Part shown: positions 1 to 7,012 of the stretch, one piece after another | Numbering within the stretch: the stretch's first letter is position 1 | Layout of the letters: each line of letters opens with the position of its first letter | Source of the DNA: an uncultured bacterium | GTDB lineage: Bacteria > Verrucomicrobiota > Lentisphaeria > Victivallales > UBA1829 | Length of the DNA: 22,449 nucleotides | Reading direction: 5' to 3' | NCBI GenBank assembly: GCA_900548385.1 | Contig: URKJ01000056.1 | Span: 1-22,449 of the forward strand | Program-made: the position numbers and the translations under genes | Notes under the pieces: generated by a model | Seen by the model: the letters and a program-made list of their open reading frames with translations, nothing else | Told to the model about the DNA's origin: nothing | Database searches by the model: none

Positions 1-25
1 CCCAACCCTGAGGCGAATAGCCCGA

Positions 26-53
26 AATATAGCACCAATAGACGATTTGTCAA
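26..53 (-). promoter_or_regulatory. Strong sigma70-type promoter reading off the left edge
   Basis: On the minus strand a perfect -35 box TTGACA (53-48) is followed after 16 bases by TATATT (31-26). A TG one base before the -10 box makes an extended -10. The 40 bases upstream on that strand (about 54-95) are A/T-rich, like an UP element. Transcription would start near base 19 and leave the window at once, so the gene served is not visible. Boxes and spacing are seen directly; activity is inferred. Confidence 0.6.
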
Positions 54-298
54 ATTAATTTTAGAAAAATATTACGATTTCCCCGTAAAAACAACAAAAA
101 AACCGCGGAAAAAGCATAAAAATCCCCTGTTTCTGCTATTTCCCTGCAAACTTTCCGGATTAATGACTGTTTTGCGTGAGAGCATTCAGCCCCTCCCCCG
201 CTTACGCGGTTTGTCGCGAAAAGCAATATGATCCTTCCCATTCCATGCCTGCACCACATTCCAAACAAAAACGTCACCTGATTTGCGACGGACCGCTC
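54..298. other. Non-coding stretch upstream of the MATE gene
   Basis: About 370 bases at the left end hold no convincing gene. A 157-codon minus-strand reading frame crosses this stretch and runs into the MATE gene, but its protein is low-complexity and resembles nothing I know. The part from 54 to 120 is A/T-rich with A tracts and serves as upstream sequence for the outward promoter. The rest shows only very short inverted repeats (for example CCGC-TTAC-GCGG near 199-210), which I do not consider meaningful. Confidence 0.4.
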
Positions 299-326
299 TT
301 GTAAAACAAGATTTGCATTATATATT
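299..326 (+). promoter_or_regulatory. Candidate promoter for the MATE gene
   Basis: TTGTAA (299-304) and TATATT (321-326) are separated by 16 bases and lie 48 bases before the MATE start codon. A small inverted repeat CTTGT-AAA-ACAAG (298-310) overlaps the -35 box and could be an operator. The -10 is one base from consensus and the -35 four of six, so this is plausible but unproven. Confidence 0.4.
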
Positions 327-373
327 ACCGCAAAACCAAGCCAACTCATACCATCTACAGGAAAACATCTCCA

Positions 374-1762
374 ATGCAGACGGATAAATATCATATCGAC
401 ATGTGCCGCGGACCGCTGTTCAGTAAAATCGTACTGTTTTCCGTACCGCTGATCCTCTCCGGCATTCTTCAGCTGCTGTTCAATGCGGCAGACCTTATCG
501 TGATCGGACATTTCGCTCCCCACGAAGCAATGGCGGCTGTCGGAGCAACCACGTTCATCACTGCACTGATCGTCAACGTCTTTATCGGGCTTTCCGTCGG
601 AACCAATGTACTCGTGGCGAATTATCTAGGCGCTAAAGACAGGAAAAATGTAAGCAGAGCAGCACATACGGCAATCACGGTCTCTCTGGCGGGCGGCGTT
701 CTACTGACCATCGCGGGGCTTTTCGTTTCCAAGCCGCTGCTCGTTCTCACTGCGACACCCGATAACATTCTGCTGAAATCCTGCATTTACATGTGGATCT
801 ACTGTTTCGGACTTCCATTCACGCTGCTTTACAATTTCGGAAGTGCAATCATGCGGGCGGCCGGCGACACCAGACGCCCCCTGTATTATCTTGTCATTGC
901 GGGAATCATCAACGTGATTCTGAACCTGCTGTTCGTGTTGGTTTTCCGCATGGAAGTCGCGGGTGTCGCTCTTGCAACGGTTATTTCCCAGATGGTCGCA
1001 GCCTATCTGGTCATCCGCAATCTGAGCGAGGCACGGGATGCGTGCCGGATCAAACGCAGTATGCTGCGAATCGACGGTCCGATCCTCCGCAGTATGTTGT
1101 GGATCGGCCTCCCCGCAGGAATTCAGGGAGCATTTTTCTCAATCTCCAATCTGATCATTCAATCCTCCATCAACTCGTTCGGTTCTGTGGCAATGGCGGG
1201 AAGCACAGCCGCCATCAGTCTGGAGGGGATCGTATACGTCGGAGCGTATTCCTATCATCAGACGGTCATCAGTTTCACCGGCCAGAATTTCGGTGCGAAA
1301 AAATATGGACGGATCCGCAAAAGCATCCTTTACTGCATGGCCTGCTCCATCGCAATCAATCTGCTGATGGGATTCGGATTCTACTGGGCGGGACAACCGC
1401 TGCTTGCGATCTACAATCCGGATCCGGAGGTGATCGCATGGGGACTTCTGAGAATGAAAGTACTGTTCACGACCTATTTTCTTTGCGCAATCATGGACAT
1501 TGTCAGCGGGGCTCTGCGCGGGCTCGGACACTCAATTCTGCCTGCCGTCGTAACGATGATGGGCGTATGCGTCCTCCGGGTCTTCTGGGTACTCTTCATC
1601 TTTCCGCTGGACCCGACTATGGAAAATCTCATGCTGTCCTATCCGATCTCCTGGGGATTGACGGCAGCAGCCAACGGCGCAATTCTCTATTATGTCTGCA
1701 AGAAACTGTTTGCGGATGCATCGGGCAGACATTACGCCACCCTGTCCCGGATGCCCGGATAA
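374..1762 (+). CDS. MATE family multidrug/cation efflux transporter
   Basis: A 462-residue inner-membrane antiporter of the MATE superfamily (NorM/DinF-like), which exports drugs or toxic organic cations using a Na+ or H+ gradient. The length is typical and the chain is built of about twelve hydrophobic segments in two homologous halves. The first half carries the MATE-like stretch around AADLIVIGHF (about residues 38-47) and VLVANYLGAKD. The second half carries GQNFGAKKYGRI near residue 302, the equivalent loop after TM8. The start codon follows AGGA with a spacing of about 11 bases. It stands alone, with a candidate promoter of its own and an unrelated esterase 80 bases downstream, so the context does not indicate a substrate. 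The family call is firm; the exported compound is unknown. Confidence 0.93.
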   Translation: MQTDKYHIDMCRGPLFSKIVLFSVPLILSGILQLLFNAADLIVIGHFAPHEAMAAVGATTFITALIVNVFIGLSVGTNVLVANYLGAKDRKNVSRAAHTAITVSLAGGVLLTIAGLFVSKPLLVLTATPDNILLKSCIYMWIYCFGLPFTLLYNFGSAIMRAAGDTRRPLYYLVIAGIINVILNLLFVLVFRMEVAGVALATVISQMVAAYLVIRNLSEARDACRIKRSMLRIDGPILRSMLWIGLPAGIQGAFFSISNLIIQSSINSFGSVAMAGSTAAISLEGIVYVGAYSYHQTVISFTGQNFGAKKYGRIRKSILYCMACSIAINLLMGFGFYWAGQPLLAIYNPDPEVIAWGLLRMKVLFTTYFLCAIMDIVSGALRGLGHSILPAVVTMMGVCVLRVFWVLFIFPLDPTMENLMLSYPISWGLTAAANGAILYYVCKKLFADASGRHYATLSRMPG

Positions 1763-1778
1763 ATAATCGCAATCCCGC

Positions 1779-1806
1779 TTGCTTTTCTTCCGGATGGTTC
1801 TATATT
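1779..1806 (+). promoter_or_regulatory. Candidate promoter for the esterase gene
   Basis: In the 80-base gap after the MATE gene, TTGCTT (1779-1784) and TATATT (1801-1806) are 16 bases apart and 36 bases before the esterase start codon. The arrangement matches the candidate promoters at 299-326 and 4578-4605. It would let the esterase be expressed independently of the transporter. Confidence 0.35.
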
Positions 1807-1842
1807 GTCGGAAACCGTCAACCAGAATCAGAAAGGCTGTTT

Positions 1843-2745
1843 ATGAAACCCATTCTCTGCATGGCCGCACTCTGCGCGGCAATTCTCGTCTGCGCCGACT
1901 CTCCGGCTCAGGTCCCGACAACTCCAGAAAAAGCGATGCGGCTCTGGGAAGGCGATGCTCCATTTGCAAAAGGCAAACTGCCGCAGGACATCCCGACTCT
2001 GCAAGCGTATTTTCCGGCGAACGCCAAAAAACCGATGCCCGCCATCCTGATCTGTCCGGGCGGCGGATATGGCGGACTCGCAGCGGGACACGAGGGAGAG
2101 GGATATGCGCAATTCTTCAACCAGAACGGCATCGCCGGATTCGTTTTGCGGTATCGTCTCGGCTCCAAGGGATACCGTCACCCCGTCATGCTGACCGACG
2201 TTTCGCGCGCGCTCCGCACCATTCGCGCCAATGCGGAACAGTGGGGAATCAATCCGGATAAGATCGGCGTGATCGGCTCCTCCGCCGGCGGGCACCTCGC
2301 CGCAACCCTGCTGACCAAATTCGATAACGGAAATCCGAAAGCGGACAATGCGATCGACCGCGTCAGCTCCCGTCCGGACTTCGGGATTCTCTGCTATCCG
2401 GTCATCTCCATGAAAAACGGAATCACACATATCGGTTCCCGCAACAACCTGATCGGCAAAAAACCGAATCCGGAACTCATTGAGGAACTTTCCGCGGAAC
2501 TTCATGTGCGGAACAATACCCCGCCGTGTTTCATCTGGCATACCGCGGCGGATCGCGGCGTCCTGCCGGAAAACAGTATGCGGTTCGCCTCGGCTCTCGC
2601 AAAAAAGAATATCCCGTATGATCTGCACATCTACCAGAAAGGCGGACACGGCATCGGACTCCGGGCGAAATTCCCGTTCACCAATGCTCATCCGTGGTCG
2701 AAAGATGTCGTTTTCTGGCTGAAAGAGAACAAGATCATCGACTGA
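1843..2745 (+). CDS. Secreted alpha/beta-hydrolase esterase (acetylxylan esterase-like, BD-FAE family)
   Basis: A 300-residue serine esterase, probably removing acetyl or feruloyl groups from plant polysaccharides in the periplasm or outside the cell. Residues 1-23 form a signal peptide ending in a SPAQ-like site. The oxyanion region is PGGGYGGLAAGHEG. The nucleophile elbow is GSSAGGH with catalytic Ser147; Asp237 (in TAADRGV) and His269 (in GGHGIGL) complete the triad. The HGGG-like loop and GxSxG elbow resemble BD-FAE/acetylxylan esterases of gut polysaccharide degraders. The ATG at 1843 is chosen because it follows AGAAAGG and begins the signal peptide; the open frame extends far upstream but overlaps the MATE gene. 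The substrate is inferred from family resemblance only. No other polysaccharide-utilisation genes are adjacent. Confidence 0.88.
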   Translation: MKPILCMAALCAAILVCADSPAQVPTTPEKAMRLWEGDAPFAKGKLPQDIPTLQAYFPANAKKPMPAILICPGGGYGGLAAGHEGEGYAQFFNQNGIAGFVLRYRLGSKGYRHPVMLTDVSRALRTIRANAEQWGINPDKIGVIGSSAGGHLAATLLTKFDNGNPKADNAIDRVSSRPDFGILCYPVISMKNGITHIGSRNNLIGKKPNPELIEELSAELHVRNNTPPCFIWHTAADRGVLPENSMRFASALAKKNIPYDLHIYQKGGHGIGLRAKFPFTNAHPWSKDVVFWLKENKIID

Positions 2746-2761
2746 TCACGCATCAGCGGAT

Positions 2762-4423
2762 TCAGAATTTCACTGCGGAATAGCCCTTCCGGTGACTGGA
2801 GTTTGTTTCGATCCACTCCGGCTCCGGAAGCAGTTTTCTGTCCTCCCGGTAAATCTTGGTTGGAAGCACCAGAAGCACCCCGCCTTTCCCGCGTCTCTGC
2901 CGGATCAGCTCATTGGTCGCCGGAATATCAAGAAGACGGCGTTTCTTCATCTCCGGATCCTGTTCCATCCCCCAGCGGATCTCACCCGGCGCACGGTACA
3001 TATAGACATCGCTCGACTTGAACACCCAGTTCACATCCTGGAACGGATAGCGGAACGACATCAGTTTCGTTTCCGGGCCGATCCGCGCCTTTACCCGTTC
3101 CAAAAGCGGACAGGCGGTCTTGCGCATCAGCACCAGCTCCGGCAGAGCGAAGTGCATCACAAACAGCAGCGGACAGAACCCGGCGAAAAAGAATCCGAGC
3201 TTGCGCCACGGGTTCTCACTCTCCCGCGCACTGAGAACAAGCGCCCCGGCAAGAAGAAGTCCCGCCAAACAGAACAGCCACCATTTCCATCCCTCCCCCG
3301 CCGGAAAGAGCGCCCAGCGCACCCCGCTGAGCTGGATCACACTCATTACCACAGCGGCGACGGCAAGTACTCCGGCAAACACATACAACAGAACATTCAA
3401 CGGTTTTCCGTCCCGTCTCTCCACAACCGACCGGCAGAGCCCCATGGCGAGCAGAACCGCAAGCGGAGCAAAACAGGGAAGAATATAAGTCGCCAGCTTC
3501 CCGCTGGAAAGCGACAGAAACAGAAACGGCAGCGCAAACCAGCAGATCAGATAGCGGATAAAACCGTCATTCAGCTGTTTCCCGGCAAACCCTTTCACAG
3601 CAGACGGCATCAGGAACAACAGCCAGCCAAGGCCGAGAAAGAGAACCGGAATAAAAAACCAGAACGGTTCCGGGTGCTGTTCCTTTTCAAGAAACCGCTT
3701 GATGTGTTCATCGTAAATAAAATAATTCCAGTATTCCGGCTGTTCCAAATGAATCATGACAGCCCACGGAAGCGAGACCAGAAGAACGCCGGCCAGCGGG
3801 ATCCACGGCAAAGTCAGCATCTCTTTCCAGCGGCGACACCACGTCAGCCATACGAAAATCGCGAGACCGGGAAGCACAAACGCCAGAAACCCCTTTGTCA
3901 GAAACGCCGCTCCAACCGCAAGCCCGAACAGAAACAGATAGACCATCCGCTCCGTTTTATGCGATTGTGCCGCATAATAAAACCACACCATGGAAAGCGT
4001 CAGAAAGAAAGAAAACATCGGGTCCAGCGTGGCAGCGATACCGAGCGCAAACACCAGCGGCGTCAGCAGAAAAACGGTTGCGGCAAGCAGCCCGCCTTTC
4101 TCCCCGGTTCCGGAAAAACGGCGCGTCAGGAAAAAGAGCGCAAGCGCACTTAGCAGAGTGGCAAGCACGCACGGGAGCCGAACCGCAAACGCGTTCTCCC
4201 CGAACAGTTTCTGCGCTCCGGCAAACGCCCAGTAGCCAAGGATCGGTTTTTCAAAATAGAGCACGCCATTCAAACGCGGCGTGATCCAGTCGCCGGATAC
4301 CGCCATTTCACGCCCGATCTCGGCGTAGCGGGTCTCATCCGGCGAAAACAGATCCCGCACACCCAGCGGAATCAGATACAGCAATGCGGTCAGAACGGCA
4401 AACAGAATCAGTGTCTTTTTCAT
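2762..4423 (-). CDS. arnT: ArnT-family (GT39/GT83-like) lipid-linked glycosyltransferase
   Basis: A 553-residue polytopic membrane glycosyltransferase, close to the roughly 550 residues of E. coli ArnT. ArnT moves 4-amino-4-deoxy-L-arabinose from undecaprenyl phosphate to lipid A on the periplasmic face. The first periplasmic loop holds the family motif SPDETRYAEIGREM, with the metal-site Asp29-Glu30, and YFEKP at residues 56-60, whose Glu-Lys pair is functionally important in ArnT. About eleven to thirteen hydrophobic segments follow, then a soluble C-terminal domain from about residue 440. It converges on the esterase gene with 16 bases between stop codons, and diverges from the MFS gene. 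No other arn genes (sugar synthesis or flippase) are visible, so the sugar could be L-Ara4N or another polyprenyl-linked sugar. The start follows a weak AAGGA 12 bases upstream. Confidence 0.85.
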   Translation of the reverse strand: MKKTLILFAVLTALLYLIPLGVRDLFSPDETRYAEIGREMAVSGDWITPRLNGVLYFEKPILGYWAFAGAQKLFGENAFAVRLPCVLATLLSALALFFLTRRFSGTGEKGGLLAATVFLLTPLVFALGIAATLDPMFSFFLTLSMVWFYYAAQSHKTERMVYLFLFGLAVGAAFLTKGFLAFVLPGLAIFVWLTWCRRWKEMLTLPWIPLAGVLLVSLPWAVMIHLEQPEYWNYFIYDEHIKRFLEKEQHPEPFWFFIPVLFLGLGWLLFLMPSAVKGFAGKQLNDGFIRYLICWFALPFLFLSLSSGKLATYILPCFAPLAVLLAMGLCRSVVERRDGKPLNVLLYVFAGVLAVAAVVMSVIQLSGVRWALFPAGEGWKWWLFCLAGLLLAGALVLSARESENPWRKLGFFFAGFCPLLFVMHFALPELVLMRKTACPLLERVKARIGPETKLMSFRYPFQDVNWVFKSSDVYMYRAPGEIRWGMEQDPEMKKRRLLDIPATNELIRQRRGKGGVLLVLPTKIYREDRKLLPEPEWIETNSSHRKGYSAVKF

Positions 4424-4458
4424 AAGTGAAGAACATCCTTGTCAATACGATGATTTCT

Positions 4459-4478
4459 GCGGAACCCGGCGGTTCCGC
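4459..4478. repeat. Perfect 8-bp inverted repeat in the divergent arnT-like/MFS intergenic region
   Basis: GCGGAACC (4459-4466) and GGTTCCGC (4471-4478) are exact reverse complements around a 4-base centre. The repeat sits 36 bases upstream of the arnT-like start codon, within its probable leader, and about 180 bases upstream of the MFS gene. There is no T run after it, so it is not a standard terminator. It could be an operator or an mRNA hairpin. Confidence 0.5.
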
Positions 4479-4530
4479 GTCATGCGGATAAGATGATGCA
4501 AAAACGGCAAATTTCAAGAAAGATGACGAA

Positions 4531-4536
4531 ATTATA
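4531..4536 (-). promoter_or_regulatory. Candidate -10 box for the arnT-like gene
   Basis: A consensus TATAAT reads on the minus strand at 4536-4531, about 108 bases before the start codon. No good -35 box lies 16-18 bases upstream, so activator dependence is possible. A start here would put the inverted repeat at 4459-4478 in the mRNA leader. Confidence 0.3.
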
Positions 4537-4577
4537 AGAAAAGTTTCCCCGGCATCATGGAAAATATCAACTGGGAC

Positions 4578-4605
4578 TTGCATTTTAAAAAAGGGAATAT
4601 ATATT
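4578..4605 (+). promoter_or_regulatory. Candidate promoter for the MFS-ROK pair
   Basis: TTGCAT (4578-4583) and TATATT (4600-4605) are 16 bases apart, 51 bases before the MFS start. The following 40 bases are almost all A/T, with short imperfect repeats such as TTAAATTAA (4617-4625), and could hold a ROK-type operator. Boxes are seen; function is inferred. Confidence 0.42.
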
Positions 4606-4656
4606 TATTCAAAACTTAAATTAACTATTAAATAAAAAACAGAAAAGAAAGACTCC

Positions 4657-5931
4657 ATGTCGTATTCCAAAGGCTTGAAACTGGGGCGGTACGATTACGC
4701 CGCATTTTCCGCATTCTCCAACTACGCACTCTGCTCTCTGTCCATTCCGATCGTTCTGGTCGCCATGGGACGGGACCTGAACTTTCCGCTGGATCAGGGC
4801 GGAATGGCGGCGGGCGGCGTCCTGCACCTGATGCGCAGTATCGCCATCGTCGTGGCGCTGCTGTTCTGCGGCGGAATCGCGGGACGGATCGGCAAACGGT
4901 TCTCCATGGGCTACTGTATGCTGTTCATGGGCGCGGGAATCCTGCTCTGCGCCCTCGCACCCGCCTACTGGATGCTGATCCCCTGTCTGCTGATCGCCGG
5001 ATTCGGCGAAGGAATCTGCGAAGGGATCGCGACACCGTTTGTACAGGATCTGCACACGAACGCGCCGGAACGGTATGTGAACATCTCTCACGCGTTCTGG
5101 TCGATCGGCATCGGAATCTGCGTACTCGGCGCAGGCGGTCTGCTGACACTCGGAGTCAACTGGCGCGTGATCCTCGGAACGGCGGGTATTCTCGCCCTGC
5201 TGACCTCCCTGATGTTCCTCTGGCGGGAAAATCCGCAGAGGAAATACCCGGAAGTCGCGGAAAAAATCAGTATGAAAGACATCTGCCGTTACACCTCCGC
5301 CATCGTAAAAACTCCCCGTTTCTGGGTGTACTGCCTTGGAATGTTCATGGGCGCGGGGGCGGAATTCTGCCTGACGTTCTGGACAGCCGCCTATATTCAG
5401 CTGACATTCAACGCCAGCGCATGGATGGCGGGACTCGGAACGGCGGCAATCGCGCTCGGGATGTTCATCGGACGGACCGGGTTCGGTTACTTCGCCCGTC
5501 CGCAGAACCTGAAACATATCCTCCTGTGGGCAGGGATCGGCACGATTCCCGTCACTCTGATGCTGACCGTCCTGTCGCCGGAGCTCATCCCCTCCCGCGG
5601 ACTTCTGTTCACGGTTCTGTTTCTTCTTCTGTTCCTCGCGGGGATCGGCATTGCACCCTACTGGCCGACTCTTCAGGTTTACGGTGTGCATCAGCTGCCT
5701 CATCTCGATTCCACCATGCTGTACATTTATTTCTCCGCGATGGGCGTCCCCGGATGCGGATTCTTCACCTGGATCATGGGTGTGTTCGGCGACCGGTTCG
5801 GGCTGAAATCCTCGTTTTACCTGATCCCCGCCTCGCTGGTGCTGTTTTCCCTGATCATATTCCTGGAAGGATGGGTATTCAAAAAACGGAGCAACGGATA
5901 TGGGCGGAACGGCGCAGGTCAGGAAGCATAA
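4657..5931 (+). CDS. Major facilitator superfamily transporter (sugar/organic solute type)
   Basis: A 424-residue secondary transporter with twelve predicted membrane segments in two groups of six. They are separated by a charged cytoplasmic loop at about residues 190-215 (WRENPQRKYPEVAEKISMKD). The TM2-TM3 loop carries GRIGKRF, the basic MFS motif-A position, and the matching loop of the second half carries GRTGFGYFARP. No subfamily signature reveals the substrate. Its last 32 bases overlap the downstream ROK gene, so the two proteins are translated from one mRNA. This makes import of a sugar or sugar derivative likely, because ROK proteins usually sense sugars. The start ATG at 4657 follows an AGAAAG ribosome site. 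Confidence 0.87.
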   Translation: MSYSKGLKLGRYDYAAFSAFSNYALCSLSIPIVLVAMGRDLNFPLDQGGMAAGGVLHLMRSIAIVVALLFCGGIAGRIGKRFSMGYCMLFMGAGILLCALAPAYWMLIPCLLIAGFGEGICEGIATPFVQDLHTNAPERYVNISHAFWSIGIGICVLGAGGLLTLGVNWRVILGTAGILALLTSLMFLWRENPQRKYPEVAEKISMKDICRYTSAIVKTPRFWVYCLGMFMGAGAEFCLTFWTAAYIQLTFNASAWMAGLGTAAIALGMFIGRTGFGYFARPQNLKHILLWAGIGTIPVTLMLTVLSPELIPSRGLLFTVLFLLLFLAGIGIAPYWPTLQVYGVHQLPHLDSTMLYIYFSAMGVPGCGFFTWIMGVFGDRFGLKSSFYLIPASLVLFSLIIFLEGWVFKKRSNGYGRNGAGQEA

Positions 5932-6904
5932 CGCGGAACTGATCCGCGAAATTCTGCACGGCGGTGCGCTTTGGACCAAAGACACCCTTGCGCGCCGGAC
6001 CGGTCTGAGTCCGGGAACCTGCCGCACGATCCTGCTTGAAATGCTGAAGCAGGGAGAAGTGACCGAAGAAAAATCGGGCAAAAACTCGGATGGACGTCCT
6101 GCGCGATACTTCCGTTATAATCCCGACTACGCTCTGATGGCTCTGCTGGGGCTCTCCTACGAAGACGGACGGCGTTTTCTCCGGTTCTCTCTGGCGGACC
6201 TCACCGGAGCCGTACGGCATCACGAAGAAGAAATCCTGCCCGCGATCACGCTGAATACGGTTTGTTCCTTTCTCAAGAAGCGGCTTGCCGGACGGCACAA
6301 CGTCCGCGTGCTCGTCGTCTCCTATCCCGGCGTCGTCCACAACGGAACGATCGGCAACTGGGGCGACATCGACGAACTGTTCGGCGTTGAGCTCCAGCGC
6401 ATTCTTCAGGAACGGTTCGCGCTTCCGGTCGCGATTGACAACGACATCAATCTGGCGGCGGTCGGATATTCCGGCGGAACGGGCAATCTCGCATATATCG
6501 GATTTCCGGAAAAACACCTGCCCGGATGCGGCCTGATTGTGGACGGTCATCTGCTGCGGGGCACGCGGGGATTCGCCGGTGAGATCATCTATATCCAGAA
6601 CCGGACCTGGGAGGAGCAGAAAAACATCATCAGCAAACCGCACGGGATCGCCGAAATGCTTCTGCCTGTTCTGCGCGCCGTCACCGCTCTGCTGGATCCG
6701 GAATTCATCATCATCGCCGGACGCGACATCTCCGCCGGAGAGCAGGAATTCATTCTCGCCGGGCGCGAAAAGCTGTTCATGCCGGAAATTCTGCCGGAAC
6801 TGATCTTTCTGCCGGATTATTCCGGCGACAACCGCAAAGGAATGATCGAAACCGGACGCGCTCTGCTCCGCAGCCGGAACGAACTGCCGTATTTCCGCGC
6901 CTGA
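5900..6904 (+). CDS. ROK-family transcriptional regulator, short form without the zinc motif
   Basis: A 334-residue protein with an N-terminal winged helix (residues 8-60: NAELIREILHGG, then TLARRTGLSPGTCRTIL, then wing residues with GRPARYF) followed by a ROK fold. ROK repressors bind a sugar or sugar phosphate and release DNA. The conserved AIDNDINLAA is present (Asp180-Asn184, including the Asn181-Asp182 pair), as is the FAGEI segment (Gly227-Glu228). The usual zinc-binding HxxxxxxxxCxCGxxGCxE element is absent: GEIGH is changed to GEIIYI and no cysteine cluster follows. That region is shortened, which explains a length below the usual 380-400. A sugar-kinase role is therefore unlikely. 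It starts inside the MFS gene behind GGAG, spaced 8 bases, and probably controls the MFS promoter and perhaps the next operon. Confidence 0.87.
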   Translation: MGGTAQVRKHNAELIREILHGGALWTKDTLARRTGLSPGTCRTILLEMLKQGEVTEEKSGKNSDGRPARYFRYNPDYALMALLGLSYEDGRRFLRFSLADLTGAVRHHEEEILPAITLNTVCSFLKKRLAGRHNVRVLVVSYPGVVHNGTIGNWGDIDELFGVELQRILQERFALPVAIDNDINLAAVGYSGGTGNLAYIGFPEKHLPGCGLIVDGHLLRGTRGFAGEIIYIQNRTWEEQKNIISKPHGIAEMLLPVLRAVTALLDPEFIIIAGRDISAGEQEFILAGREKLFMPEILPELIFLPDYSGDNRKGMIETGRALLRSRNELPYFRA

Positions 6905-6949
6905 CAGCGGGAAAAACACGCAGATACCCGGAAAATTACGGCTCGCGGG

Positions 6950-6978
6950 TTGAAAAAGAAGCATCAATGCAGTACATT
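6950..6978 (+). promoter_or_regulatory. Promoter for the alcohol dehydrogenase-glycerate kinase operon
   Basis: TTGAAA (6950-6955) and TACATT (6973-6978) are separated by the optimal 17 bases, 34 bases before the dehydrogenase start codon, in a 108-base gap after the ROK gene. No strong terminator is visible in that gap, so read-through from the MFS-ROK transcript is also possible. Confidence 0.5.
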
Positions 6979-7012
6979 TCCACAGCAATACTTACCAGAA
7001 AGGATTCTTGTT

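Noticed and set aside
50..523. A 157-codon minus-strand frame at the left end
   Set aside because: It runs through the MATE start and the intergenic promoters and its protein resembles nothing. Its last codons lie in the outward promoter.
793..1842. Extension of the esterase frame far upstream to give a 650-residue protein
   Set aside because: It overlaps the MATE gene in another frame and the added residues resemble nothing. The ATG at 1843 starts a proper signal peptide behind a ribosome site.
2742..2756. A bidirectional terminator between the esterase and arnT-like genes (CTGAT-CACGC-ATCAG)
   Set aside because: The stem is only 5 bp, weak and without a T run.
4621..6081. A 486-codon minus-strand open frame opposite the MFS gene
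   Set aside because: Antisense shadow; the MFS translation has twelve membrane segments and a ribosome site.
6950..7012. A TTG start 21 codons upstream for the alcohol dehydrogenase
   Set aside because: The TTG is the -35 box, and the ATG at 7013 has an AGAAAGGA site and fits the family's N-terminus.
6905..7012. A terminator after the ROK gene
   Set aside because: Only a 5-bp ACCCG/CGGGT stem with a 15-base loop and no T run was found.
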